Part shown: piece by piece, positions 33,524-41,686 of the stretch | Position numbering within the stretch: position 1 is the stretch's first letter | Layout of the letters: every line of letters starts with the position of its first letter | Source of the DNA: Lachnotalea sp041821265 | GTDB taxonomy: Bacteria > Bacillota > Clostridia > Lachnospirales > Lachnospiraceae | DNA length: 64,000 nucleotides | NCBI GenBank assembly: GCA_041821265.1 | Contig: JBGUEQ010000024.1 | Coordinates: 6,346-70,345, forward strand | Direction: 5' to 3' | Notes under the pieces: model-generated | What the model was told of the DNA's origin: nothing | Seen by the model: the letters and a program-made list of their open reading frames with translations, nothing else | The model's database searches: none | Position numbers and translations under genes: made by a program

Positions 33524-35485
33524 TTAAGCAAATGTCATTATATCTGATACTTTTGCAGTTACGGCTATATCCGTGTGCATAGTGATATTGAGATGTTTTT
33601 CATCTTCCGTTACGATGCATAACACAGTATCTGCATGACCAGCCTCTCTAATTTTATTACGATTAAATCGAATTAATGGTGTTCCTGCTACTACTTGCTG
33701 ATCTTGATATACCAAATATGTAAATCCATCGCCTTTCATATCCACAGTGTCTAGTCCAACATGAATCAACAAATCAATACCATTATTAAGATGAAGACCA
33801 CAAGCATGTTTGGATTCTTCCATCATAATAGCGACAGTTCCCGCTGCTGGTGAGTAAATTGTTTCATCCTCTGGAAAAATGGCAATTCCCTCTCCCATAA
33901 TCCCTTCTGAAAAGACACCATCATTGACATCTTTTAGCGATATTGTTTTTCCTGTTACGACTGCTTTTAAACCAGAAATACTTTCTGCTGCTGCTGTTAC
34001 TTGTGAAGTAGTGCCAACAAATCCCATGTTAGCAGATACGCTTTCGTTGCTACTTTCTACTGTAGCTTCTGTAATACCTTTTTTCTTACCGACAACAACT
34101 GTCATTACAAATGGTACTACAATGGCAATTATCATGCAGAAAAAAAAGCTTATCATATACTTTGGCTGAATAGAGAGAATACCAGGAATTCCTCCAACCC
34201 CAATAGAATTCGCTGTAGTTCCTGTTATGGTACATAAAATGGCTGCTAATGCAGAACCAATCATGGCACAAATAAATGGATACGCATGTTTTAAATTTAC
34301 ACCGAACATAGCCGGTTCTGTAACACCTAAATAACATGAAATACATGCAGGAATGTTAATTTCCTGTGCTTCAGCATTTTTCTTTTGTAAAAAAATCATA
34401 CCTAATACAGCTGAACCCTGTGCTATATTAGAAAGTGCTATCATCGGCCACAGCATCGTTCCATTATAATCAGCAATTAACTGCAAATCTATTGCATTTG
34501 TCATATGATGCAATCCCGTTATAACCAATGGTGCGTAGAAAAATCCAAAAAGTGCTCCAAAGAGCGTTCTTGCTGGTCCTGTAATTCCAGCATACACAAC
34601 GCTTGAAATTAATGAGCCAATTTTCCAACCGATAGGTCCAAGAATAAAATGTGCTGCAATTACAGAAAGTAAAAGACTGCAAAAAGGAACAACAATCATA
34701 GATACAACCTGTGGAGTAATTTTCCGAAAGAATTTTTCAAGATATACCAATGTAAATGCCGCAAAAATAGCTGGAATAACTTGTGCCTGATATCCTATCA
34801 TATTAATTTTAAAATATCCAAAATTCCAATTTGGAATATCTGCTGCAGCGGTAGAGGCTACCGAATATGCGTTAAGAAGTTGACTGGATACTAATGTAAG
34901 ACCAAGGACAATACCAAGCATCTCGGTGGTTCCCATCTTCTTTGTCACTGACCAACAAATACCTACTGGTATTCCTACATGAAATACTGCCTCACCAATC
35001 AGCCATAGGAAGCTATCGATTCCAGCCCAAAACTGGCTGGTGTCTACAAGTGACATTGTTCCATCGTTAAATAAATACAAACTATCTATACAGTTTCTAA
35101 ATCCCAGAATCAAACCTCCGACAATAATTGCTGGAATTATTGGTGCAAATATCTCTGCAATACCTGACACTATTCTTTGGATCAAATTTTGATTGTTCTT
35201 TGCCACCTGTTTTACAATATCTTTAGATACACCTTCAATTCCAGCAACTGCTACAAAATCATTATAGAAATCAGCTACCGTATTTCCAATAATCACCTGA
35301 AATTGTCCGGATTGTGTAAAGCTACCCTTAACTTCTTTCATGGCTTCAATTTTCTTGATATCTGCAATGGATGGATCTACCAATGCAAATCGCATACGCG
35401 TCATACAATGAGATACTGCTGCAACGTTATCTCTTCCGCCTACCAGTTCCAAAAGCTGTTTTGCATCTTGCTCATATTTTCCCAT
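33524..35485 (-). CDS. treP: PTS trehalose-type EIIBCA transporter
   Basis: A 653-residue fused PTS permease. EIIB at about 1-85 with phosphorylated Cys C27 in AVSHCMTRMRFAL; EIIC of about ten membrane segments at about 105-470 with GITGPARTLFGA, GLHHMTNAID and GVTEPAMFGVNLK; and a C-terminal EIIA of glucose (Crr) type at about 500-650 with IFPEDETIYSPAAGTVA and the active His in NNGIDLLIHVGLDTV. Many Firmicutes TreP proteins lack EIIA, so the fused EIIA is worth noting. It imports trehalose as the 6-phosphate for TreC. GGCGGGA-like ribosome site and two TreR-type operators precede it. Confidence 0.92.
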   Translation of the reverse strand: MGKYEQDAKQLLELVGGRDNVAAVSHCMTRMRFALVDPSIADIKKIEAMKEVKGSFTQSGQFQVIIGNTVADFYNDFVAVAGIEGVSKDIVKQVAKNNQNLIQRIVSGIAEIFAPIIPAIIVGGLILGFRNCIDSLYLFNDGTMSLVDTSQFWAGIDSFLWLIGEAVFHVGIPVGICWSVTKKMGTTEMLGIVLGLTLVSSQLLNAYSVASTAAADIPNWNFGYFKINMIGYQAQVIPAIFAAFTLVYLEKFFRKITPQVVSMIVVPFCSLLLSVIAAHFILGPIGWKIGSLISSVVYAGITGPARTLFGALFGFFYAPLVITGLHHMTNAIDLQLIADYNGTMLWPMIALSNIAQGSAVLGMIFLQKKNAEAQEINIPACISCYLGVTEPAMFGVNLKHAYPFICAMIGSALAAILCTITGTTANSIGVGGIPGILSIQPKYMISFFFCMIIAIVVPFVMTVVVGKKKGITEATVESSNESVSANMGFVGTTSQVTAAAESISGLKAVVTGKTISLKDVNDGVFSEGIMGEGIAIFPEDETIYSPAAGTVAIMMEESKHACGLHLNNGIDLLIHVGLDTVDMKGDGFTYLVYQDQQVVAGTPLIRFNRNKIREAGHADTVLCIVTEDEKHLNITMHTDIAVTAKVSDIMTFA

Positions 35486-35503
35486 GTTTCGCCTCCCAAT
35501 TCA

Positions 35504-35519
35504 ACTTGTTTAAACATGT
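35504..35519. promoter_or_regulatory. TreR-type operator 1 (imperfect)
   Basis: ACTTGTTTAAACATGT, one mismatch from a perfect palindrome, lies 19-34 bases in front of the PTS gene start. It matches the stronger site at 35546-35561. Confidence 0.75.
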
Positions 35520-35545
35520 ATAAGTTTCTTATTCCGTTATATCAT

Positions 35546-35561
35546 ACTTGTTTAAACAAGT
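35546..35561. promoter_or_regulatory. TreR-type operator 2 (perfect palindrome)
   Basis: ACTTGTTTAAACAAGT is a perfect 16-base palindrome. It is centred 42 bases from operator 1, close to four turns of DNA, so two repressor dimers could sit on the same face. GntR/UTRA regulators such as TreR bind TTGT-centred palindromes of this length. Confidence 0.82.
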
Positions 35562-35570
35562 CAAGCTTTA

Positions 35571-35642
35571 ATTTGTTTTTATACATTTTATTTAATTTGT
35601 TTTTATACATTTTATATGATTTGTTTTTATACATTTTATATC
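35571..35642. repeat. Three tandem 24-bp repeats in the tre divergent promoter region
   Basis: ATTTGTTTTTATACATTTTAT plus three variable bases repeats at 35571, 35595 and 35619 with nearly no differences. It lies between the operators and the treR gene. The TTTTTATACATTTTAT core resembles an AT-rich upstream promoter element; the unit of 24 bases is slightly over two helical turns. Confidence 0.85.
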
Positions 35643-35768
35643 TTCTTTTTTATGTATTATATTTTTTTATAAATCAAACAATTTACATTCATATATAGTT
35701 CTTGACTTTTCCTATCATACAATTATATGATATCATTTGAATGTAACTTTAGAATGCGAGGAATTTTT

Positions 35769-36491
35769 ATGCCAAAATCAAAATTTGAAATAATATATAA
35801 GGAATTAAAACAAAAAATAGAATCCTTAGAATACGACTATCAGGAATTATTACCTTCTGAAAATACACTAACCGTTCAATATCAATGCTCTCGCAATACC
35901 GTACGTAGGGCTTTGAGTAATCTAAGCGAAGATGGATATGTTCAGTCGCTTCATGGAAAGGGTGTACGCGTAATTTACCAGCCAATTGAACAGGCGACTT
36001 TTACCATTGGAGGAATTGAATCTTTCCGAGAATCTGCCCTTCGTAACCAAAAAGTTTCTAATACTAAGGTCATTCAGTTCACCGACTTAATTGCGGATGC
36101 ACGTATTAGCGCTCGAACCGGTTTTGCTATAGGAAGTGAGTTGTACTACGTACAACGAGTGCGTTATTTAGATGGAAAGGCTCTGATTCTTGATATTAAC
36201 ATGTTTTTAAAATCCGTTGTTCCCGCGCTTACAATAGAAATTGCTGAATCTTCTATTTATGACTATCTAGAAAACACACTAGGGGTCCAAATTATTACAA
36301 GTAAACGAAAAGTAACAGCAGAACATACTTCACCTTTGGATGAAAAATATTTAGATTTGAAAGATTATAACTTTTTATCCGTCATAACTAGTCAGACTTA
36401 TAATTCGAAAGGTGTCATGTTTGAATTTACCCAATCAAGACATCGTCCAGATTATTTTTGCTTTCAAGATACTGCTACACGAAAACGTTAA
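35769..36491 (+). CDS. treR: Trehalose operon repressor (GntR/UTRA)
   Basis: I choose ATG 35769 (240 residues), seven to eight bases after GCGAGGA. Residues about 1-70 form a GntR winged helix (YQELLPSENTLTVQYQCSRN, TVRRALSNLSEDGYVQSLHG) and residues about 85-235 a UTRA ligand-binding domain (TGFAIGSELYYVQRVRYLDG, SIYDYLENTLG, FEFTQSRHRPDYF). B. subtilis TreR is induced by trehalose 6-phosphate; the divergent orientation against treP/treC and the palindromes between them support the same role. Confidence 0.9.
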   Translation: MPKSKFEIIYKELKQKIESLEYDYQELLPSENTLTVQYQCSRNTVRRALSNLSEDGYVQSLHGKGVRVIYQPIEQATFTIGGIESFRESALRNQKVSNTKVIQFTDLIADARISARTGFAIGSELYYVQRVRYLDGKALILDINMFLKSVVPALTIEIAESSIYDYLENTLGVQIITSKRKVTAEHTSPLDEKYLDLKDYNFLSVITSQTYNSKGVMFEFTQSRHRPDYFCFQDTATRKR

Positions 36492-36523
36492 TCTTATGAT
36501 TGCTTACTAGTTTCATAAACAAT

Positions 36524-36571
36524 AATATCCGCCATGGGTGAACGTATTTATGTTCACCCATGGCGGATATT
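36524..36571 (+). terminator. Strong terminator hairpin after treR
   Basis: A perfect 20-bp stem, AATATCCGCCATGGGTGAAC against its complement, with an 8-base loop, 32 bases after the treR stop. There is no clear T tract directly after it. Confidence 0.75.
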
Positions 36572-36586
36572 AGGTTAGAGTCATAT

Positions 36587-36717
36587 TAACTATTCAGTAC
36601 CTTCATAGTTAACGCTACGCGATGCACATAAAATGTAAGAAACTTGCATTTTAGCGCTATAAGACTCGGGATTTTGCTTTGCAAAACACCTCGTGTTAAT
36701 GGATTCTTAAAAGTTAC
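36587..36717. repeat. Dispersed intergenic repeat, family A, copy 2
   Basis: This closely matches 2465-2596 in the same orientation, sharing the landmarks ACTATTCAGTACCTTCATAG, GATGCACATAAAATG, TAGCGCTATAA, GGGATTTTGCTTTGC and CACCTCG. Its ends read TTAACT and AGTTAC, a weak terminal inverted repeat. It fills most of the gap between the treR terminator and the convergent flavoprotein gene. Confidence 0.8.
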
Positions 36718-36746
36718 GAGTTATATTCTTTTGATTATACTATGGA

Positions 36747-37148
36747 TTAAAATTCTTTTGTTATTGTCTTATTGTTATCGTGAAAATGCTGTATACAATT
36801 TCCTTTGGGTAAATAAAAAATTATCATTTTCTCAAGCGTTTGATCTTTAAAAATTGTCTTGGCAAATTCACTTTTTTCTAAAATCTTAGATTTATCATCT
36901 TCTTCTTCACTAAATAATACAGTTCCATTTACTTTGACGTAATTATAACTTGAATCTGTGGCGCAAAAACAGATATTAGAATTTTCCTTTAATTGTTTCA
37001 CTAACTCACTGCTTGCTGAAGTATAAAAAAACATACCTCTATCACAATAAAATACAAATTCAAATGGTCTTACATCTGGCTTGTTTGCCCCACTGGTTGC
37101 CAAACTTCCAAACTTATTTATATTTAAAAATTTAATGATATCTTCCAT
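36747..37148 (-). CDS. Pyridoxamine 5'-phosphate oxidase-like flavin-binding protein
   Basis: I choose ATG 37148 (133 residues), directly after GAAGGAGG. It has a split-barrel flavin-binding fold of the PNPOx-like class: FGSLATSGANKPDVRPFEFV, RGMFFYTSASSELVKQLKEN and YNYVKVNGTVLF. Such small proteins bind FMN or F420 and occur as general stress or reductase proteins; the substrate is unknown. Neighbouring DNA contains a flavin reductase stub, so this may be a remnant of a flavin-related pair. Confidence 0.8.
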   Translation of the reverse strand: MEDIIKFLNINKFGSLATSGANKPDVRPFEFVFYCDRGMFFYTSASSELVKQLKENSNICFCATDSSYNYVKVNGTVLFSEEEDDKSKILEKSEFAKTIFKDQTLEKMIIFYLPKGNCIQHFHDNNKTITKEF

Positions 37149-37757
37149 TTTTCCTCCTTCCATACATTTTTAATCTAACAAGTTGCACTGTAAATAATTT
37201 TGACATTTATAAACAAAGGCAAGTCAAAATTTTGTTATTTGAACGATTGCCTATTACAAATATTATTTACGTATTTGTTAAATCTATGTATGCAAGTGAA
37301 ATGCTTTACTATTTCAATAACAACTTCCTATCAATAATTTTAAATATATCCATTCTAGTTCCATTAATCATCAGTTTTTCTAGTCAAATATTCAGTAATT
37401 ATCTTCGTAATTTAATTATTGGATTATATAAGCACTATCATCTGTTTTGGTAGTTAATAAAACACCTGTCTGTAACTTTTTCATAATCTCACTTGCATAG
37501 TCGAATACTTCAATTTCTTTTTTCAAATGTAATCCTCCTTCAAAATTTATTATTTCTATTATAGGATAGTATTAAACTAACAACAAGTATGCACTTTTTT
37601 GTAAGATACTATCCAAAGGATTACTCATATTTAACGTACATTAAAAAGCCACTATTCGCGGCCGTAACTTTCATAGATATAAAGTTATATAATTAAGCAT
37701 TAAAACTTGGGCGTATGATTTGCTCTTTCGGGAACAATCATCTTGCCCACATCACAT
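37149..37757. other. Degenerate intergenic region
   Basis: About 600 bases. Apart from the flavin reductase stub at 37416-37526 it has a plus-strand frame at 37232-37453 (73 residues, hydrophobic C-terminus SIILNISILVPLIISFSSQI) without a ribosome site. The frame could be the tail of an acyltransferase-like membrane protein, and it ends where the reductase stub begins, suggesting a deletion junction. The rest shows nothing recognisable. Confidence 0.45.
37416..37526 (-). pseudogene. Flavin reductase gene, 5' stub only
   Basis: A good ribosome site (GAAGGAGG, complement near 37532-37539) precedes TTG 37526. The frame reads LKKEIEVFDYASEIMKKLQT then GVLLTTKTDD and ends at TAA 37416-37418 after 36 residues. 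The first ~30 residues match the N-terminus of flavin-reductase-like proteins (FDYA(x)EIM(x)(x)L(x)(x)GVLLTTK), which normally continue for another 130-150 residues. The remainder is absent, so this is a truncated gene whose start signals survive. Confidence 0.7.
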
Positions 37758-38708
37758 TTAGTAAGTTGTATCTCCAGGTAACACTGGAAACTTAGCAAGT
37801 TCATCAAGCAATTCAGTCATATTTATTTTGGCAAGAGCGATATATTTATCAGCAGCACCATAATATACAAATAATTCACCGTCAAGAATGTAAGCCCCTT
37901 CTGGAAATACAACATTGTTTACATCACCTTTTAATTCATATTTCTCCCCAGGCTCAAGAAGTGGATATGGTATTCTAGCAATTACTTTTGATGGATTTTC
38001 TAAATCCAGGAGAGCCACGCTGCCTCGATATACAAAACTATCATCAACTGCATGATACAAAAGCAACCATCCTTTTTCCGTTTTTATAGGCGGTACGCTA
38101 CCACCAATTTTTTTATTTTCCCAAAAAAACTCAGATTTCATAATAGTGGAACTTTCAATTCTATCCATGTAATCGGACCATACATGTGGGGAAAGCAGTT
38201 CCTCAAAGTTTTCAAAATAATCCAATTGAATGCTAGGGTCTATTCTATGCAAATAAGCTATCTTACCATGAATTCTCTCTGGAAAAATAAAAGCATCTTT
38301 GTCCCAAAAAGAATTTTTAATAACTCCTAATTTTTCATAATTTTCGAAATCATCCGTTTTAGCAATCGCAACTCTTGCAGTTATTCCATCAAAGGCTGTA
38401 TAAAAAACATAAAAACTACCTTCGAAATCTACAATTCTTGGATCTTCACAGCCTTTTACTTCCTCTGGAAGAGTAGGATAAATCACTTCTTCATTTTTAT
38501 CATGTAAAATATTATTTTTTATATCTAGTTTTGCGTAACCAATATAGGATATATAGTTTCCTTTGTCTTTTATATTAGCGTTTGTTGCCCTATAAAGCAT
38601 ATGGACAATTCCATCTTTTAATTGTATCCCAGGATTAAACCTAGCAAAGCTTCCAAATTGATTTTTTAATGGTTTCATAACAATTCCTAGTTTTGTAAAC
38701 TTAATCAT
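37758..38708 (-). CDS. GH130 beta-mannoside phosphorylase-type enzyme
   Basis: A 316-residue five-bladed beta-propeller of the GH130 family. Landmarks: ARFNPGIQLKDGIVHMLYRA, the CEDPRIVDFEGSFYVFYTAF blade with the ExDPR motif, IGGSVPPIKTEKGWLLLYHA and NVVFPEGAYILDGELFVYYG. GH130 enzymes phosphorolyse or hydrolyse beta-1,4- or beta-1,2-linked mannosides, releasing mannose 1-phosphate. Phosphorylases keep basic residues for phosphate, which I cannot map with certainty. It is the last gene of a tight trio with an alpha-barrel protein and a GT4 enzyme; the frames are 8 bases apart. The absence of a signal peptide places it in the cytoplasm. Confidence 0.9.
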   Translation of the reverse strand: MIKFTKLGIVMKPLKNQFGSFARFNPGIQLKDGIVHMLYRATNANIKDKGNYISYIGYAKLDIKNNILHDKNEEVIYPTLPEEVKGCEDPRIVDFEGSFYVFYTAFDGITARVAIAKTDDFENYEKLGVIKNSFWDKDAFIFPERIHGKIAYLHRIDPSIQLDYFENFEELLSPHVWSDYMDRIESSTIMKSEFFWENKKIGGSVPPIKTEKGWLLLYHAVDDSFVYRGSVALLDLENPSKVIARIPYPLLEPGEKYELKGDVNNVVFPEGAYILDGELFVYYGAADKYIALAKINMTELLDELAKFPVLPGDTTY

Positions 38709-38716
38709 AATTTCTC

Positions 38717-39766
38717 CTATATTTGTGTGTCTGCATTCTGTCTTTTTAGCTTGATTTCCATGAATGCAATTCCATAAGAAATTATGCTTTCAGACCCTTG
38801 ATTGTAATTCACTCCAGTTTCAGTTAATCCGTCATAGCAAGCTCCTGTTTGTTCATCGATTAGAGACAAATTTTTTGAATTCTGTCCCCTATACCATCCA
38901 TAACATTTGAATGCATTATCAAGATATTTTTCCTCTTTTGTCACTTCAAAGCACTCGATATTGGCAAGCAATGTTTCGCAGGCTTCAATTGGTTGCTCAT
39001 CATACTTTGCAGCTTCCTTACCTTTCTCGAGCCATCCATTACATCCAATGGGTTTGAAAAAAAAGTTTTTAAACGTTATTTCTCCGAGAAAATCCATACT
39101 TTCTCTGGCTGTTTCGAGGAATACTTCATTTCCAAGTATTTTATATGCTGCAAACAACGACCATGGAAAAAATGAATTACCATATGTTATGGAATTTTCA
39201 AACCAATGCCATTTTTCATCTTTAAAATTTGTGTATTGATGAACTAATTCCATTGCTAATGTGTCTATTTTTTTCTTAATTTCTTCGGTACACTTAAGAT
39301 AACTTAAGCCTACTATAGAATATGCCTTAGCTCTTGGTGATTCAAGATTAGGCCAATGCTTTAAAATTTTTTCAATAAGATACTCACAGGTTCTTTTGAT
39401 ATTTTCTGGTATATCTGGACTTGATACAGTACGCCCTAATGCCCAAAGGCATCTTCCAAAACAATCTTCCGAACCTTCTGCTTCCATAAACTCTCTTTTA
39501 TAATTCATAAAGTTTTTGAACTTACCATTCTCATTTTGAGCATTCAGCATAAAAGCCAAATATCTTGAAACAAGTTTTAAATATTTTTGTTCTTTAAAAT
39601 CCTCATAAAGCATAACCGCCAATATCAGAGCCCTGCAATTATCGTCTGTGGTATAGCCTTCTCTTGGATCCGGAGTTCCACACACGCTATGTTGGAAGAT
39701 TCCAACATCATCTGTCATTGTAAAGAGATAATCGATAAATGTAGGAATCTTATCTAAAGATTTCAC
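38717..39766 (-). CDS. Alpha/alpha-barrel protein of GT4-GH130 cluster
   Basis: A 349-residue soluble protein rich in amphipathic helices, with motifs VCGTPDPREGYTTDDNCRAL, EDCFGRCLWALG, HWFENSITYGNSFFPWSL, YDEQPIEACETLL and TGVNYNQGSESIISYGIAF. The regular helix pairs and acidic/aromatic motifs suggest an (alpha/alpha)6-barrel such as those of glycosidases and mannosylglycan-processing enzymes. I do not recognise a characterised family member. It overlaps the GT4 gene by one base and is 8 bases before GH130, a gene order I recall from other Clostridia and Bacteroidetes. A role on a mannose-containing glycan is inferred from context only. Confidence 0.7.
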   Translation of the reverse strand: MKSLDKIPTFIDYLFTMTDDVGIFQHSVCGTPDPREGYTTDDNCRALILAVMLYEDFKEQKYLKLVSRYLAFMLNAQNENGKFKNFMNYKREFMEAEGSEDCFGRCLWALGRTVSSPDIPENIKRTCEYLIEKILKHWPNLESPRAKAYSIVGLSYLKCTEEIKKKIDTLAMELVHQYTNFKDEKWHWFENSITYGNSFFPWSLFAAYKILGNEVFLETARESMDFLGEITFKNFFFKPIGCNGWLEKGKEAAKYDEQPIEACETLLANIECFEVTKEEKYLDNAFKCYGWYRGQNSKNLSLIDEQTGACYDGLTETGVNYNQGSESIISYGIAFMEIKLKRQNADTQI

Positions 39767-40935
39767 TACATCACCTCCATTTTAGGAATTGCTTCTATTA
39801 TATCTGAAAAAACTTTAATATATTGTTGTGCTATCTTATCCCAATACATTGTTCTACCAATTCTTATTGTATCTCTTTCCATCTTTGCTTTTTTAGTAGG
39901 ATTTTGTAAAATATACTTTATACAACGAGCCAAAGAATCTGCATCATTAAATTCTGCAAGTAGTCCTCTTCCATCTCCCAACATTTCCTTTGCATAAAGA
40001 TAAGGTGTTGAAACGATGGCCTTTCCATATCCCACAGCATAAGCAAGTGTACCACTTACTGCTTGATCCTTGCCCAAATACGGAGTCATATATATATCTG
40101 ACAACTGAAGATATTGTATAATCTCTTCTTTTGAAAGATATTTGTTAATAAATTTTACATTTTCATTAAGACCAAGTTGTTCAACAAGTTCTTCTAATTT
40201 ATTTCTATATGCATTGCCTTCCTCTTTTAGTGCCGGATGTGTTTGACCCAAAATAAGATAAAGTACATTTGCATCTTCTTTGACTACTTTTGCAATAGCT
40301 TCAATTCCTAGTTCAATACCTTTTCCTGGTCCTATTAGGCCAAATGTACTTATAATCTTCTTGTTCTCATAGCCAAGCTTCTTTTTTAAGACTTCACATG
40401 TCTGAACTTGTATTTTAGGAACACCATGATGAATCACTTCAATTTTTTGTGGGTCAATTCCGTATACTGTACGCAGGATATCTTTGGTGTTATGAGCCAT
40501 AGTAACAACTTTTGTACTTTCCTTACCAAGCGTATTGATTATAAATCGTTGCTTTAAGTTTGGCTCAGACAATACCGTATGAAAAGTTGTAACCATAGGG
40601 ATTTTTATGTTTTTAACTAAATCTAGAATATAGCCTCCATACTCTCCACCATAAATCCCAAATTCATGCTCAATTACTAATAAATCAATATTAGAATTAT
40701 TTAACTTTTGAGCAGTTTTAAGATAATCCACCTGTTCATATTGTTCCATTTTAGAGATAACCTTTTTGTCATACTTATACTTCTTTGTATCATTTATAGC
40801 AACTATATTGGTGTCTATTGTTCCATACATATCAATTGCAGTGATAAGATCTTGTGTAAAAGTGGCTAAACCACATTCACGTGGTGGGTAAGTACTTAAA
40901 AACGCAACATTTTTACTCGTATCATTTAATATCAT
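39766..40935 (-). CDS. GT4-family glycosyltransferase
   Basis: A 389-residue GT-B fold glycosyltransferase. The N-terminal acceptor lobe starts VAFLSTYPPRECGLATFTQD, with EHEFGIYGGEYGGY and TTFHTVL; the C-terminal donor lobe has the nucleotide-sugar motif region GLIGPGKGIELGIEAI, DIYMTPYLGKDQAVSGTLAY and a retaining E-x7-E-like AVGYGKAIVSTPY segment. The donor is not predictable; GDP-mannose is plausible given GH130. Cytoplasmic, no membrane helix. First gene of the trio, so an organism would both build and phosphorolyse a mannoside with these three genes. Confidence 0.88.
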   Translation of the reverse strand: MILNDTSKNVAFLSTYPPRECGLATFTQDLITAIDMYGTIDTNIVAINDTKKYKYDKKVISKMEQYEQVDYLKTAQKLNNSNIDLLVIEHEFGIYGGEYGGYILDLVKNIKIPMVTTFHTVLSEPNLKQRFIINTLGKESTKVVTMAHNTKDILRTVYGIDPQKIEVIHHGVPKIQVQTCEVLKKKLGYENKKIISTFGLIGPGKGIELGIEAIAKVVKEDANVLYLILGQTHPALKEEGNAYRNKLEELVEQLGLNENVKFINKYLSKEEIIQYLQLSDIYMTPYLGKDQAVSGTLAYAVGYGKAIVSTPYLYAKEMLGDGRGLLAEFNDADSLARCIKYILQNPTKKAKMERDTIRIGRTMYWDKIAQQYIKVFSDIIEAIPKMEVM

Positions 40936-41024
40936 TTTTAAACCTGTCCTTCCTATAACAAATAGAGTTGTTTTAGCTTATATATTAATTTCAATAACCT
41001 TATAATTTTTCACACGTGAATCTT

Positions 41025-41132
41025 CTACTTTTTTGTTGAATTTCCTTTAAGGTTTTCAGGCATTTTTGTATTGTTCTCTACAACTCTAATCTTCTTTTCT
41101 TTTTTAAGTTTCTTAGGATTTTTATCTCCCAT
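41025..41132 (-). CDS. 35-residue basic small protein
   Basis: This short gene lies between GT4 and the antitoxin gene. Translation from ATG 41132 gives MGDKNPKKLKKEKKIRVVEN followed by NTKMPENLKGNSTKK and a stop. A textbook ribosome site AAGGAGGTGATT lies just before it. Very similar Lys-rich MGDKNPKKLKK-type small proteins are known to me from other bacterial genomes, without known function. The strong translation signal and recurring N-terminus make it a real gene rather than chance. Confidence 0.75.
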   Translation of the reverse strand: MGDKNPKKLKKEKKIRVVENNTKMPENLKGNSTKK

Positions 41133-41190
41133 ATCAATCACCTCCTTAAATGTCTAGCTAATGTAAATCGATTTCACTTAAAATAATAAA

Positions 41191-41223
41191 AGGATGGTAA
41201 CTCTAAAATGAGAGTTCCACCCT
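41191..41223 (-). terminator. Terminator after the Phd-like gene
   Basis: Imperfect hairpin: on the minus strand AGGGTGGAACTCT, a 6-base loop, then AGAGTTACCATCCT followed by TTTTATTATTTT. It separates the antitoxin-like gene from the small basic protein gene. Confidence 0.7.
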
Positions 41224-41307
41224 AAAGGACTTAAATATTAATTTTTCAATACTTACTAATTATAGATACTTATTTTTATACCGACAAAATTTATCCTATA
41301 CCACTAT

Positions 41308-41571
41308 TTAGATTCTTAAAGATTTAGTTTCTTTAATTCCAACAGGTGGTAATGATGCAATTACTTTTTCGATATCTTCTTCTTCAAGGCTTTCAATATA
41401 CTCAATAAACACCGCAAGCCTTTCATACTCTGTAATTGAAAAAACTACTGCATCCGGTTGGTTGTTTTTCAAAACAAATATCTTACCAAAACTTTCAGCC
41501 TTTTCCCTACAAGCTTTATAATTTTTTATCATATCAGAATTTGAAACTATAGCTTTAGTAAAAATGTTCAT
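41308..41571 (-). CDS. Phd/YefM-family antitoxin-like protein, no toxin seen
   Basis: An 87-residue protein with the Phd/YefM N-terminal fold: KAIVSNSDMIKNYKACREKA, GKIFVLKNNQPDAVVFSITE and YERLAVFIEYIE. Such antitoxins bind their own promoter as dimers and neutralise a RelE- or Doc-type toxin with the C-terminal tail (here about 25 acidic then basic residues). No toxin frame lies on either side: downstream is a terminator, upstream a 270-base gap. It is an orphan, perhaps a lone repressor or a survivor of a lost pair. A 22-bp palindrome upstream could be its operator. Confidence 0.8.
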   Translation of the reverse strand: MNIFTKAIVSNSDMIKNYKACREKAESFGKIFVLKNNQPDAVVFSITEYERLAVFIEYIESLEEEDIEKVIASLPPVGIKETKSLRI

Positions 41572-41646
41572 TTATATTAACTCCGTCTCTTTTTCTTATT
41601 ACTTATATCATAAGCTTATTCTTAATATTTGTCAACTTATTTTTCT

Positions 41647-41668
41647 AATAATTATTCGAATAATTATT
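41647..41668. promoter_or_regulatory. Perfect palindrome upstream of Phd-like gene
   Basis: AATAATTATTCGAATAATTATT is a perfect 22-base palindrome with a TTCGAA centre, about 76 bases upstream of the antitoxin-like start codon. Phd/YefM proteins autoregulate by binding palindromes in their promoters, so this is a candidate operator; its AT content means chance cannot be excluded. Confidence 0.5.
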
Positions 41669-41686
41669 TAAAATATTATTCTAAAA

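Noticed and set aside
35177..35698. A 173-codon plus-strand frame over the treP start and promoter
   Set aside because: Its C-terminal LFLYIL repeats arise from the 24-bp DNA repeat; it crosses the operators and lacks a ribosome site.
37232..37453. Possible small membrane protein of 73 residues
   Set aside because: No ribosome site and no recognisable family; treated as a probable gene remnant in the intergenic note.
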